Source of the DNA: Verpa conica
Taxonomy: Eukaryota > Ascomycota > Pezizomycetes > Pezizales > Morchellaceae
Length of the DNA stretch: 64,000 bases
Reading direction: 5' to 3'
Assembly: GCA_033030425.1 (NCBI GenBank)
Contig: JAUFSD010000017.1
Location: 806,001 to 870,000, forward strand
The notes under the pieces are model-generated. The model saw only the letters and a list, made by a program, of their open reading frames with translations. It was not told the origin of the DNA and searched no databases. The translations under genes were made by a program, and so were the position numbers. Of this stretch, positions 34,789 through 47,666 are shown piece by piece; position 1 is the first letter of the stretch, and each line of letters opens with the position of its first letter.

Positions 34789-36103
34789 TTACAGCTGGTT
34801 CGCGGTGTTGAAGTCCTCCAGGGCCTCCTTGACACGAACAGACATGGTTTTCTCTCCTTCGCGAACCCAGACCCGGGGACTAGATACATTTTCAGTTATT
34901 TAGTGTATTAAATGATGAAAGGAACGAAATAACTTACTCAAAGTACTTCTTATTGGGTTTATCATCGCCATCAGGGTTACCTACCTGCTTCATGATATAA
35001 TCGGTTTTGTTCACTACACAACGCCACTGTTAGAAACAGTACTTCCAAGAAATCATAGGCTTAGTTACTTACAGACAAAGTCACGAATACCGGTCAGGTA
35101 AGCATACTGCAGATCGGTATCCAAGTTGACCTTCACCACACCGTTCTCAATACCCTGCTTGAACTCTTCCTTTGAGCTACCAGAGCCGCCATGGAAGACC
35201 AAAAACAAGGGCTTCGACTCCTTGGAGCTAATCTTCTCCTTTGTGTATGCTTGGTGCTTTCCGAGCAGCTCTGGGTGGAGCTTGACATTACCAGGCTTGT
35301 AAACACCATGAACATTTCCAAAAGCAGCGGCAATGGAGAAGTATGGTGAGACAGAAGAGAGAGCAGCATAAACTTCATAGATATCTTCAGGTTGTGTGTA
35401 GAGGGAGCTATTGTCAACACCAGTGTTGTCAACGCCATCCTCCTCACCACCAGTGATACCAATCTCCATCTCAAGCCACTGCTTCATCGGTGCTACTCTC
35501 TCCAAGTACTTCTTGGTGGTAGCAATATTATGCTTTTTATCCTCCTCACTCAAGTCGATCATGTGTGAGCTGAATAGCGGCTCGCCATGTTCCTTAAAGT
35601 ACTTTTCATCAGCATCGAGCATACCGTCCAACCAGGGAAGCAGCTTCTTTGCACAATGGTCAGTGTGGAGGACAACAGGGATTCCGTATGCTGGTGCAAT
35701 GGAACGGATGTAATGTGCGGCGGCAACAGCTCCAGAGATGGACGCAAATTGGTCGGTGTTTGAGACACCCTTTCCAGCAAAGTATGCAGATCCTCCCTGG
35801 GACATTTGGATGATGATTGGTGATTTGGAATCACGAGCGGCCTCAAGAGATGCAACGACAGTGGAAGATGATGTGACATTCTATAACTTTTTAATAAACT
35901 TGATTTCTGTCTTTATAGGGGAAGAAACTTACAATGGCAGGGATGGCGAATTTGTTCTCTTTGGCATATTTGAATAGCTATATCCAAAAGAAGCATGTCA
36001 GCCAGAATATGTGGATCCATAATAGCTAGAGGTAGCTCACGTTTAAGACATCGTCGCCAACGATGACACCCTTCTTCCTGCTCAAGATATCAAGGACACC
36101 CAT
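34789..36103 (-). CDS. FBA1: Class II fructose-bisphosphate aldolase
   Basis: Five exons: 36103-36041, 35977-35933, 35880-35073, 35013-34938 and 34879-34789; phases agree and the product is 360 aa, the normal fungal length. It cleaves fructose-1,6-bisphosphate to glyceraldehyde-3-phosphate and dihydroxyacetone phosphate in cytosolic glycolysis and gluconeogenesis. Class II signatures are visible: GIPVVLHTDHCAKK with the zinc-binding His and catalytic Asp, MEIGITGGEEDGVDN, AAFGNVHGVYKPGNVKLHPELL (zinc His), and FHGGSGSSKEEF (third zinc His), followed by VKVNLDTDLQYAY. The exon 1 start MGVLDILSRKKGVIVGDDV matches the family N-terminus. Short, numerous 5' introns and a single long exon 3 are typical of this highly expressed gene in filamentous fungi. 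No defect seen. Confidence 0.97.
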
Positions 36104-37443
36104 GCTTGCTTATAGAGTAGAGATTTCTAAAGTGATTCGTGTAAATTAGTTTTCTTCGACTCTTCTACAGCTTGTGTGCTTAGCAGCAATAAAGCACTCC
36201 TGATGAGGAGACCTCACTACCCCGCAATCTGCAGGGGACATAAGAGTACATAGCAAGTAACGCAACACAAGACCAAACTTACATGTATCGAGAGAAGAGA
36301 TTAGATAACTATAGACTTTGATGCACCGAGTAGACAACAAGACCTGAAGCTGATAATAGGAGGAGGGGGGAGAAGCAGAAGAAAGGCTGCTTATGTACAT
36401 ACGGGAACTAACCAAACAAGCCATCGTGATCAGCCCCACTAGCGAAAACGATGAGGAGCAATGAATGAATTTCCCGGTTGCACCCGTCCACACCGGAACT
36501 CTAACCTCGGAAGAGAGAGCTATAAGATCCAGAAGCGCTTCCGAGTAAGTTACAAAGTACTCGCCGGGAAACATCTGTGGGACACATCCGATCCTTGCTC
36601 GCATCACCTTAACCGAGTACACACCGCGTCTATGCAATGCTCTCCCCTCCTTTCTCCAACAAAATAGTCTTCTAGAAGCTCCTTGAGCCCCCCCCCCAAA
36701 GACATTTTTCCGGCCTCCTTCAAATTAACGTACCCACCCCCGGAACGAAATAACCCGTGGTCCTATGAGACCCCTACTCTCGTGAATCAGACTCCCCCTA
36801 CATCATTATTAAGGTGACTAAACATTAAACCTTCCCCTGTACTTCGCATCATTATTGGTCCGAGGAGGCGATATTCAGTTTGGAGTATCTAATTCATAAA
36901 GTGTCACTCGCTATGCGCCTTCACGCTAACCAGTACATATGACCCTATCCAAACAAAATCTATACCACAAAATCTACCGAGCAAATCCCAATATCTACCC
37001 AAGTCCTTGCTATCTTTTGGACATACAAAAGGTACTTCTAAATCTATACCCATCAAAACTATATAAGAATAGAAAAAAAAGGCAATGTCAAACTCAAATA
37101 CAAAAACAGTATATGTATGGCACACAATTTATTGTTCACTCCAAAAATAGTAATAAATATATATATGTATATATAATAAAGAATGAAGGGCAGAAAAAAA
37201 AGAAAAGGGAGTAAGGAAGGAAGGAAGGCTACTTTCTTGCTACACAAACACAAGTTCTCCTGCTAAGGGTCAACGAAACTGCTAGTGGCATACACGCAAG
37301 CCGATAGAAGAGAGGTTATATAAAGTCAACGAGCGACGAAAGGAAACATTATCGTAACTATCCCAGCACTATCCTTCCCCCCGCTTCCAATACTCGATCA
37401 ACTCCCATACTCTAATAGCCAAATCTTACTTATTAAAACAGCC
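36104..37443. other. Region between SLA1 end and FBA1 start
   Basis: Contains the FBA1 upstream region, with a TACATGTA at 36280-36287 about 180 bp before the start codon and a C10 run at 36688-36697, then the A-rich (plus strand) 3' trailer of SLA1 from about 37060. No gene called. Confidence 0.45.
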
Positions 37444-40400
37444 CTAGAATCCAAACGGATTATCAGGGGCTATAAAAAAACGCCTTAGTTAGCAAAACTA
37501 CAAAACACTTTGAACTACAAAAAATGGGTGATGGCAACATACTAGCTTTACTCAAATCAGCCCTTCCCGTTGGCTGCGGTACTAGCTTCTTCGCTGAATT
37601 AACCCCAAATTTCACATTTGGTGGCGGGCCCGTCGGTTGCGGAACCAGGGGCTTGGCTCCGGTAAACTGTTGCGGAGCACCAGTTGGGTTCGGGACCAAC
37701 GGAGGCGGTAATAGTGAGTTGATACCCACCCCCCTTCCGGTACCCATTGTAGGTTGCCCTGACATGAATCCAAGTTGCTGTTGACCAAAGCCCTGCAACT
37801 GCCCAGTTGGTTGGGTGATGAGTGGGGCTTGTAATGGATTATGTGGCATTGGTTGCTGAATCCCACCCGTTGCGTGGCCAATCATATTCATGTAGGGCAT
37901 CCCTGTATTTTGGGGCATCATCCCATTGTTCATATTTGGGAACATTTGTCCAGTCGGTTGCATTGTCAGAGGTGCTGTCATGCCCATATTCGGGAATTGC
38001 ATAGGCTGGGCTCCCATCTGCCCATAACCCACCATGCCAGGCTGGCCTGTGAAAGAGGGCGTGAGCGGAGGCAACGACATACCAGTGGTGAAATTTTGGG
38101 GCGCCGATCCTGGTCTTTGGGGAGGTGGGGGTATTGACAGTCCGCTACCATTTGCACCAGTCATGGTTGGTACAATAGGTCGTTGTCTTCCCAGAGCATA
38201 CTGATTCTGTGGCTGGTTCATTCCAGTGAACTGGTTCCCAAATTGGTTAGGCATAGATGGAGGTGTTTGAATATTACTAGCCCCATAGTTGATACCAGTG
38301 GCCTGGGTGGGCATAAACGATGGAATGGATTGCGTGATAGGGGGCTGCGTGATGGGGGGCTGCTGTATCTGGGGGGTAGGTTGAGTAGGAGTAGGCTGAG
38401 GGGGGGGAGGGCTTGCAATAGTTGGCTGCAGTGGAGGGCTACTCAATGAGAGCAAGTCTCCAAGCGCTCCAGTAGGTGCGGGCTGTTGAACAGGAGCTGG
38501 CTGCGGCGGAGGGGTAGCCACCGCTGCTGGTGCCGCCGGTGGAGATGTTACGCGAGGGGGCTGTTGAGGAGCAGGTGATTGCGGTTTCGATGTCGTTGGC
38601 TTCGGCGCCCATGCATCATCATCGAACCCTCCAGCTGCCTTTTCAGCTGTCTGTGCAGGAGGTGGAGTCTGGGAAGCTGGTGCTGGCGAGGCTCTCGGTG
38701 ACCTTGAATCGTCTTTCTGCTTGAAAGCTTCCGGGTCTACCGACCCTGGCGTCTGTACAGCTGGAGCCGGTCTTCCTTTCCGTGTATTGTTCTTCAAAGC
38801 ACCTCCTGGCCCTGAAAACAATCCTGAGCCTTCTTCCCTGTCATCGTCAAAATGCGCACTACTCTTTTTTGTTCTTCCATACTTCTCATCCAGTTTCTTT
38901 TTCACTCGCAGAATATCACCTTCCTTCAGTCCAAGCATTCTCATAACCTCCGGTTGAATATCCTCCAAAACTGATTCGTCCATACTATCCCTCTCGAAAG
39001 CCGTTGCATACCGCTGGACATTATTTACATCCACTCCACAACTCAGGAAGAATTCAAACCAATCGTAGCCCCCGTTTGCTGGCTTTGTCGGAGTAGCAGC
39101 AGTGGGTGGGAATGACGGTGATGTAGATGATACTGCCACGGGTTTACTTGAAGGCGCCTCAAAACTAATGCCAGTCTGTGGCTTACGGTTCTTTTGCGTA
39201 AACGCGCTCACAGGCTTAACTTCATCCAACGAAATCCCAGCCTTTCTCTCAACATATTCCAAATCTTCTAAGGACATCTTGCCTACAGGAACTGCAATCT
39301 TGACACCGTTAAGTTTATGGAGGTTAATCTTGCCTTCATTGTATCCAATGAACTGTGCTTCAACTTTAAAGTTCCCTGTGCGATCGGTCCACTGGCGGAC
39401 CTGAGAACTATCCGGCTCTGTGATTGTAGCTGTCAGCAGGACTGATCCCCATGCCTCAGACTTCCTATAACGTGAACGAGATGGTTGAATCATACTCTGC
39501 TTCCCAGAAGTAGCCTGAGCCTTATCAGAGCTCGCAACACTATCTGGTCTACCCCTCCGTCCCTCTGGCCTATGGTGATTTCCAGCCAAACTACTCGTCC
39601 TTGTAGGTATTCCAGTTCCTCGCCCCCCACTAGCGCTGCTGGAGTGTTGCGACCTAACCCTATCTCGTGGATCTGCGGGAGAGGCCATGATCCCAGGACT
39701 AATAGCCGTGTTTCTTCCTCTCTCAATATAGCTAGCTGGTACAACTCCTCGCTCCCCATTAACTCGTCGCTCAACTAACCACCATTCCTCGCTGGTAGCG
39801 TCAATAATTATCACCTCATCACCAACAATTACCGATACTTCATCATCCCCCTTTGCCTGAAAATCGTAAAGAATAGTACCGATATCCTTTTTCCTCCCGC
39901 CTGTCGCTGCTGCAACAACCTCATCGAGACCAACCTGTTTATATGCGCCTCGGATTTCTGAAAGAGCACTTATGATATCCTCTGCTGCATCTTTGGAACC
40001 GGCATGGAGATCCAGATTACGGGTCGGCTGTTCTAAATCAATAAAGACATGTTTCCCTTCAGAATTATAGCCTTTGAGATGTTTGACAGACCACTCTTCT
40101 TTGGGGCGGGTGCTCTTATCAGGCAAGAGAATAACACGGGTAGCTCCGATTCCAAATGTTGCAGCCCGCTTCTTCTTTCCATCGACTTCTTGAACTGGAT
40201 ATGTCTGGAATCCAGGAGGAATTGCATAAGCGTCTTCCCCACCATGATTATTATCCCCGGTATATCTAGGTTGGCCAGGGCGCCGAATTGGAAGCGATGG
40301 CCCATCAGAATCTTCCGAATTTGAATTTACATAGGTAGGTGCGGGTTTCGATTTACGATCTGAACCGCGGTCCTGGTATCGCTCTGAAGCGGACTCACGT

Positions 40401-41183
40401 GGTGCTGCTATTGTTGGTGAGGCCATAGGAGACCTGTTAGAAGAGACTGAGGGTTGGTTTTGCCTGTGTTGCATAATGTTGGCAAGATTAGAGGCTGGAG
40501 GCTCATAGTGACGTGATTCTGCTGATGCTGGTCTAGGAGGAGTAGGTGGTGGTGGTGGTAGTGAATCTTCTCTTGGAGGAGCAGAGAACGCGACATGTTT
40601 AACCACTGGGATAACAGCAGCTACTGGCGCAGCATGTACAGAAACAGGGGTATCAGGGGTATCGTGAGTATCGTGACCCTCGAGCTTCTCAATGTAGTTT
40701 GCCGGTGCAAACCCATATTCTCCATTGTGCCCTACAAGACACCAGTCTGGGTCTGTAGCATCATATACATCCAAAACTACATCCTCGTCAAAAGATATTT
40801 CTTCTTCTGTCTGCCGAGCATACTCGTATAGAGCTTTATATTTTCCGACGGGTTTGGCCTAATACGGAGAGAAGCTTAGCTATAAACTCCTGGTTATGTG
40901 TAGGTTTACCCCAACTAAGCAGCCCCTCTTGGCAGACATGATGTCTCCCCAAAGAACAAAGAAAAGAAACACCATTACTCACCTCCTCGATATAAGTAGC
41001 GGGGACAAGGCCAGTAGGCTCATCATCGTCTGAATCGTTGACCTTCTTCTTGACTTTCCACCAGTCGTCGTCAGACCTCTCTAGAACATACAGAAGATCA
41101 CCTTCATCTAAAGTCAACTCCTGCTCTCCCTGGGGAGTGTACGCGTAGACGGCAGTATACACCCCCAAAAATGGAGACGTCAT
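37444..41183 (-). CDS. SLA1: Endocytic actin-patch adaptor Sla1
   Basis: Three exons: 41183-40983, 40858-37543 and 37469-37444, in phase, 1180 aa. SH3-1 is encoded by exon 1 (ALYAY-like [18 protein letters not shown] ... VPATYIEE), SH3-2 starts exon 2 ([19 protein letters not shown]), and SH3-3 is at ~391-450 ([20 protein letters not shown]). The Sla1 homology domain 1 is at ~553-610 ([19 protein letters not shown]), which binds NPFxD sorting signals; the SAM-like SHD2 is at ~663-730. The last third is Pro/Gln/Thr-rich with repeated L-x-x-Q-x-T-G-like motifs (LITQPTG, LTMQPTG, LVPQPTG twice), the consensus for Prk1/Ark1 kinases that switch off the coat. The tiny last exon restores the end KATPDNPFGF. 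Sla1 links cargo and clathrin to Las17-driven actin assembly at the plasma membrane. Length and order match the family. Confidence 0.95.
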
Positions 41184-42878
41184 AGTATTCTACTTTAAAC
41201 GGGGGGAGAAGTAAGGGTGATGTCGGTCGACGGAGTAGTAGGAACCCTCGGGACTCGGGGCAGCAGCAGCAGCAGCAGCGTGGTAGAGGGAGGGGGATGG
41301 AATGTTGTGTGTGTGGTTGATGCACCGACTGACGTTTTAGCTTTCCGGCAATCGGGATTTGATCAGGGGATGCAGGAACACGAAATAGGGGATGAGAGGT
41401 GATCACGGCCCGAAGACAGAAGAGCTCGAATATTTATTATGAGCGACGATTGAAGCTTTAACCAATGTTGTTCTTTTTTCTTTTTTTTTTCTTTCCCCCT
41501 CTACTCTCTGAGGTTGGTTTCTTACTTGATTAGGGCCAAGAATCTACTCTAGACTTAAGCCACCACCTCCACAGCTACATACCTATAGCCAGCTACTCAC
41601 CAGCCACTCGCTCCAACATCGATGAGTAAATGTAGGCTTAGATCCACCATCAGAAACTCTTCATAATGTTGTAAACAGAGTAAATCGACTTTTAATGGCC
41701 TATACCTTAGGCGAAGTTAGAGGGGCGTGGTAACCACCGCCGAAGATGGCCGGAGCAACCTTTTCCGGATCGAGCAAGAAGCTCGGGCACAAGAAGAGGT
41801 GCTGACACCGCTGCAATGGGATGAGCGTCACACAAGGATCGTATTTGACAAGGGAGAAACAGTCCCGCAGCCGCAACCTGTGATGCACTGGACTTATGAT
41901 GTATAATGAGTGTGTATGTGCATACATGCACTTACCGTGACTCCGAGTGAATGGTATTTAGAGGGCGGCGTAACTTACATCCAACCGAGAGAATCCCTAT
42001 TAATCGGAAAGAGAGGTAATCAAGCCCGGCACTCTATATAGGTACATGTCGTTATCCTTCACCGCATCTCCTAAACCCAGGCAGATATTCAGGTACATGT
42101 AGAGCATTAGGCCCTCTTAGGCTTACAGTGATGCACCGCCGCCACATCATGGTGATGATATGGCCTGGTGTGACGCCAATGACCTTCTCGTCCATGGTTT
42201 ATGAAGGAGGAGGCATACCTAAAGAAACTTCCCCCCCACCACATCCAAAGATCCTTTGCACCGAACTTTCGCTACGAGCCTCTTCCATTTGTCCGGCCAC
42301 GGGCAACCACTTCCATAAAAAAAACCCTGATAAGCTCCTCATCTCCTCATCTCCTCATCTTCTCCTACCGCGCTTCCTCATTTTCACAGCTTCCTTTCTG
42401 TGTATCGCATCCTAATTCCTGGTGCTTTCACAAGGCAAACAAGGAATCCCGCCCTTTTTTCCGGCCTCCAGACGGCGCTTGTAGCCGTTGACATTTATCT
42501 CCTGCGTTAATCCGTGCAAGGATACCCCCTCCACAACTCGTTCCACCAGCAGATCTGGGAACCAGGACGTGCTTCTCGGTCAGATCTTCCGCAGTTACCT
42601 ATCAACATACAAAACAGCCGTAGCGGTTATAAGCCTTTTTTTTCTTACTGGTAAATAATCCTGGGCTTGAACAGGTCCCTGATTTTTCTTTTCAAATTGT
42701 CTATTGGTCCTCGGTATTAGCTAGCCCTTTGGCTATAATAAATAATATATACATCCGACTAACTTCTTGTAGTGTAATTTCCTTGTGATCATAATACTAC
42801 TACTTAAAGTTCTATAAATCACTCGCCCCCCCCCAAATACATTTCTCCCCACAGAACCCAATATCCACAACTACAACA
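41184..42878. other. Divergent intergenic region
   Basis: A 1.7-kb shared upstream region of SLA1 (minus) and the conserved gene at 42879 (plus). It holds a GCA-repeat near 41264-41279, a TACATGTA at 42094-42101, a C/T-rich stretch at about 42335-42400 and a C9 run at 42826-42834 just before the plus-strand ATG. No credible gene in between. Confidence 0.45.
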
Positions 42879-44024
42879 ATGGTTAATTTCATCACTCCTC
42901 CCGTCTTCCCAGAGCTCCTCCCGGCCTTCCTCGCACACGTTCCTACAGCCTTCACATCTCCACAGCCACCACCATCTCTTTTCCCACTCCTTTCCCCAAT
43001 TCTTCGTCAACGAATCCGGCTCCTTGCCCCAGCTCGGAACGCGGGCTCAAGTACTGAAGAATCATGGCTTGCTCTCTTGACATGGTCTGCTGCTGCTGGC
43101 CCTAAACTCTCTGCGCATCTGGCAATGCAAGAATTCGTGCCTCACCCATCATCGGGTGAACTTGAAGTTGGTGAAATAAACCTGAAAGGATTCCAGCGAC
43201 AAGACAAGGAGACCATAAGGGCATGTGTGGAACTTCTGGAGCTCGGTGTGGATGTGACCTATATATGGATTGGAAACGATCCAGATGGTGAAGACGATGG
43301 CTGGAAAATCCAGGACGCCCGTCTCACGGAGGATTCGGAGGAACAAAAATGGTATCCAACAGTCGGCGAAGCTGACCAAGCCTTCTACAACCAATCCGCC
43401 GCTGTCTACACAGCTCCAGCAGTACCTTCAGCATCTTTTGCTACCGCCTCACAGGCACCCGTAGCAGACGAGGGTGAGGGTGAAGACGATGATTACTGGG
43501 ATATGTATGACCGTACTCCTGCTCGTACCCCTATAGTACCACAGAAACAAGATGCGCCTTCTGAAGAATCTTACTACGCAAGATATGGGGATGTCCAACC
43601 TGCTCTTGATCCCGATACTTCTACTACATCATCTAATCCAACAACAATCCCCTTGAACCCACAGTCCTACTCTCCACTTTCCACTGCTACTGCGGGCACG
43701 GCTTCAACGACCCCACCTATGACTCTCTCGTCATCTTTCCTACACAAGGATGATAATACATCAATAACACATGCCCCCCGCCCAATATCCGTTGCCTCTT
43801 CTTCGTCGTCAACTAGAGATTCAATTGCGAAGTTAGAGGAGAATGCCGCAATCCATGTGCAAAGCGAGCTTGGTATTAAGCAGCATATTTCAAGTACAAT
43901 CAAGAGCCTTTACCGGTTATCGAAGGCTGCTGGTATACAAAGGGACGAGTTTGAGAGGATGTTAAAGACAGAGGTTGCAGTTCTTGCCATGATGGATGAA
44001 GGTGACGATATCCAAACGTGGTAA
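42879..44024 (+). CDS. Conserved fungal protein of unknown function (381 aa)
   Basis: A single exon, ATG (context caacaATGG) to TAA. The N-terminal ~150 residues look folded: FPELLPAFLAHVP, ESWLALLTWSAAAGPKL, ELEVGEINLKGFQRQDKETI, VELLELGVDVTYIWIGND. An acidic linker with DDDYWDMYDRTPARTP follows, then a Ser/Thr/Pro-rich low-complexity stretch. The last ~65 residues are predicted helical (LEENAAIHVQSELGIKQHI, LYRLSKAAGIQRDEFERM). The architecture resembles an uncharacterised protein family widespread in Pezizomycotina as I remember it, without an assigned activity. No membrane segment or targeting signal is seen. A T-rich trailer follows the stop. Confidence 0.75.
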   Translation: MVNFITPPVFPELLPAFLAHVPTAFTSPQPPPSLFPLLSPILRQRIRLLAPARNAGSSTEESWLALLTWSAAAGPKLSAHLAMQEFVPHPSSGELEVGEINLKGFQRQDKETIRACVELLELGVDVTYIWIGNDPDGEDDGWKIQDARLTEDSEEQKWYPTVGEADQAFYNQSAAVYTAPAVPSASFATASQAPVADEGEGEDDDYWDMYDRTPARTPIVPQKQDAPSEESYYARYGDVQPALDPDTSTTSSNPTTIPLNPQSYSPLSTATAGTASTTPPMTLSSSFLHKDDNTSITHAPRPISVASSSSSTRDSIAKLEENAAIHVQSELGIKQHISSTIKSLYRLSKAAGIQRDEFERMLKTEVAVLAMMDEGDDIQTW

Positions 44025-46458
44025 AGAAAAGGGAGAACTGATTTTTGTTTCTTGAGAACACTCATCGTTTTGGAAGTCACTTGTCTTAGCGGGGCTACCA
44101 TTTTTTTTTACAGCGACACTCTTCAAGACCCATTGTTATACAAGGGGAAGCGAGCATATTTGTTTTTTCGGGGTTCTCCTTTTTCTTTTTCTTTTTCTTT
44201 TTCTTTCTTTTCTTCTTATGCGGAAATTCGGCACTGGAAAAGGGCGTTCCTTTGTATTCCTGTTTCATTATTCTCTTCTTTCACTTCTCTTCTTTGTATA
44301 TTTCATCACATTTAGCTTTAGCAACATCTGGATTTGCCATATTTTCTACGATACATTCTTTTGGGGTTAGCAAAGAGGGGTCTTTGAAACACATGTGAAT
44401 AGATTCTCAATTAAAAAGACTTAAACACCCCTAATATAGTATCTGATGACCTCTAATTTTAACTCTAAGAGCAATTTCCAGTAGGTGAGACATTTGTTGC
44501 CCCGTGCGGTTGATACAGACGATTTACCGACCGGCTACATAGTCCGAGCTCTTGAATACCCTTGGGTCTTATCCCAATATGCTTTTTCCTGGGGAGATCC
44601 AGGGGGGGTAAGAAGAGGTGGCGTGGAAGGATACAGGCTGTTGTTTGCTATCTGGCGATAGGCGAGTGATCGATCGTGGCAGGGTAATAAAGCTTAAGTA
44701 TATAATCATACGATATCACTCACACATCGTTGCCGAGACAGAAGCGTAGATTTCTTTTTCTTTTCTTTTTTAAGCACACCATAAGGCAATAATGCCTCCG
44801 AGGACCACTTCAGGGGCCCAGAGTTTTGATATATTTTAAGAGTTCGTGGCTGCCCTAGCTACTACTACTACTAGCCCAGTTATTGGTGTAGCGATAGGTA
44901 GATACTCCATTAAAGGAGTTGTAGCTATAGGGGCATTGGTTTGGTAATAGAAGCGATAGCTCTTCGGAAAGCACCCAAGACAGAGGAATGTAATAACATA
45001 TCCACATCGTCTTGTAAGTACAGGTCTGAAAACTTCGGCTAGGTACTCTATTGGTTCGGTCTACCTTCACAAGTTTGTTATCAATCTTCGCGTGGGGACC
45101 TGGGTTTATAGGATTAGTGATAAGAGTGGACTGAGAGAAACGTTTTAATATAGTTGATCCTAGCAGGTGCCCAGTGTCCGAACCTCGCAGTATATGTAAG
45201 TAAGGTTATAGACTCTATGAGCTGCAGTATTGACAGCCTAGACTACATAGTTTTTAGGAGCCTGTTAGCTGTAGGTACCTAAACCCCAGGCCCCCGGGCC
45301 TGAACAACCTAACGTCGAGCCGACTTTCCATGCTCATCGGTTTGGTTTCCGTTATTGACTATTGCGCTAGGCCTAGTTAGGTCTGGCAGCGAGACTAGGC
45401 CTAGCATAGACGCAAAGTCGAAACGGCTGTACCTTAACAGCTGTGACTGACATACCACTACCCCCTAAAAGGGCACGCCGTGCAATCCTAGATCTTAGGT
45501 ACTAAAGTGGGTTATACTTTCCCAAAAAACCCTCTGGAAATGTTTTTATCACCCAACGAGTCTCGAGTTTCATAGCATAATAGTCCCACCTCGCAGACGG
45601 ATAAAGTCCTCTGAGAGTATCTAAATTCAGATAATTATTTCTATAATAATACACTAGAGACCCGAGCTAGGAATTCTTATAGAGCAATTGATTGATTGAT
45701 TGATTGATCATAATTTTTATAGAGTGAATATTTATATATAGTGGAACCTCGATAGTAGCATACTACATGAGGAAAAAGAAAAAATATATACTCACCTTAT
45801 AAACCAGAGTGATACTCCATGACGTGAATGCTTACTTATTTTTTATAACTCCCACTTCCGTGTATATAGTAAGTTTCTTCTCTACTTGACTTTTCATGAC
45901 TCTAGGTCTCGTTTCTTTCATACTTGCTATTCTAGCCCCCATTAGGACATTGTAATTAGGGAAATTTTCCAGAACCTATTTCAACCTCGATATTCGAATT
46001 ACCCCACCGCACCACGACACCTGAATCTGACTCTTTGCTAGACTATTGGGTGTAATATCTCGCTGGCTACCAGTTCTAAGAATCATCCGTAGCCTTGGCG
46101 GTAGTGGGTTGTCTGGCTGGACTCGTGCTAAATATCTAGGGCAGCAAAGTCATGTGATTCTACTAGTATTAAATATAGGTGGCACGTGGGTCGGTACCCA
46201 GGCCAGTTATTCTTGCTCTCCTTCGTCAAGGTGCTACCCTTGGAGCTCTGGTTTATCTCTCTATGCTGTAGGGCTTGGACTAGGTTGATTTGTGTCGTAA
46301 ATTTTGTCTTTTTTAAATTTTTTTACTGAAACGGTGCAACCACTATAGCCCAAATATCTATCCCTACTAAGCCCTCGGTCATAATTTCATCATAATAAAT
46401 ATCTTTTAACCCCTCCCATCCTCGGATACCCTCATAGCACGCCCACGAAAACCATCGT
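44025..46458. other. Convergent intergenic region
   Basis: A T-rich trailer with CTTTTT repeats (44180-44205) after the plus-strand gene, then 2 kb of A+T-rich sequence. It contains twin copies of the 10-bp palindrome CTAGGCCTAG at 45367-45376 and 45395-45404, and an ATTG tandem repeat at 45687-45708. No gene recognised. Confidence 0.45.
45687..45708. repeat. (ATTG)n tetranucleotide repeat
   Basis: Five perfect ATTG units in intergenic DNA. Confidence 0.8.
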
Positions 46459-47216
46459 TTAAACGTTTTTTCCTGGAGTCTTCTTCGCCCCCTTAATCTC
46501 CACAGGTGGTAATGTGAATGCCTCCGACAACCCAACCGACCCCCAAGTCAACGCACCAACATGCGGTTGTACGTTCCAGTGGAGGCTCAAAGTGACGTTT
46601 TCACGATCAGCAAACTTCCCGGTGATGTCATTAATGTTATATTTTGCGCGTTCGTTCTTGAGGTATAGTTTTGAAGCGGACCGATGGGGGAGGATTACAT
46701 CCCAGATAACAGCTTCATTTTCAGACTACTAGGTGTTAGCTTAGGGTGATATGTGAAGTAAAAGCAATAGGAGACGAACGAATTTTGAGCCTGGGTAAGA
46801 GGCGGAGATATAAGCGAAGACTTGCTTCGTGTTCCAGTTAAAAAGTGAGCCTAGGTCTGTGGAGTTCAGTTCCGGGTGCAGAGATAGCTATCGCGAGGCA
46901 GTGTTACCAGCTTCAAGGTCGAAGTTAATAAATGCATACTCCTGTACTTTCGAGGCGTAATATTGATGGGCTCGGCCCTTTATTCTATAATTATAGTACC
47001 CATAATCAGCAGGATGTTTAAGCGACAAGGGGATATTACGGAATTACGGGGGGGGGGTAAGAGGTGTCCTTACACACGAAAATTACGGACATCGATTGTA
47101 GCCGTAGGATTCGCGGGGAAAAGGACAGTTGACAGCGCTACAAGGGTAGCGACGAAGAAGGCAACCGTCGTAAAGAATCCAAAGACATTTTGGACACGGA
47201 CTAGCGAGGAGTGCAT
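46459..47216 (-). CDS. SPC3: Signal peptidase complex subunit Spc3
   Basis: Four exons: 47216-47074, 46984-46908, 46856-46780 and 46725-46459; the phases fit and give 187 aa, close to yeast Spc3. The N-terminus MHSSLVRVQNVFGFFTTVAF leads into one membrane helix (FFTTVAFFVATLVALSTVLF), a type II topology with the rest in the ER lumen. Family landmarks are YAFINFDLEADLGSLFNWNT, KQVFAYISASYPG, NEAVIWDVIL, DITGKFADRENVTLSLHWNV and VGALTWG. Spc3 is the essential partner of Sec11 in cleaving signal peptides during secretion. The 5' splice site of intron 3 (gttcgt) is weak, and intron 1 carries a G10 run (47048-47057). The start is fixed by the family N-terminus; an upstream in-frame Met at 47309 is less likely. 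Confidence 0.92.
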
Positions 47217-47666
47217 TTTGGGTGTTGACAGTTGGTGGGGTATGGCCTCCCTCGTACAGTACCTGGCTGACGTCTTTAAGATGAAAGTTATCCGTTGAGT
47301 TGAGGACACGGGCGCCGTTTGACGATCTCTCGTGGCTACCCTAACCCTTAATGGCTTGGGTGGATCTATCCTTGGGTTCTCGCGTGGTATTTAACCAGAT
47401 TGATTTTTGTTTGTTTCAGTGATTCATCTAACTGTGCAACCAGGAACCAAGAGACCATGGCGTTTACTAAAGTACACGTTCCGTAAAATCATCTTCTCCC
47501 CCCTCCCCCCTCCCTCCCTATCTTACAATGCCCTCTTCTCCCTCATCACTTATAAGAGCCGGGTCCTGCTCGGGTGTTTGATTGTAGGACTTTTTTCTTC
47601 CACTAGTGTACATCATTACTTGTTTCCCTATCCTATATACTTTAGCTAAAAACCCTCAACTGAGAG
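47217..47666. other. SPC3 / CofD-like shared promoter region
   Basis: 450 bp between divergent start codons, with a C/T-rich stretch at 47495-47550 leading to the plus-strand ATG. No other feature seen. Confidence 0.45.

Noticed and set aside
11356..45419. 14-mer atagacgcaaagtc shared at 11356 and 45406, both followed by GAAAC
   Set aside because: Shared 14-mers are expected by chance in 64 kb and the flanks do not align, so no repeat family is claimed.
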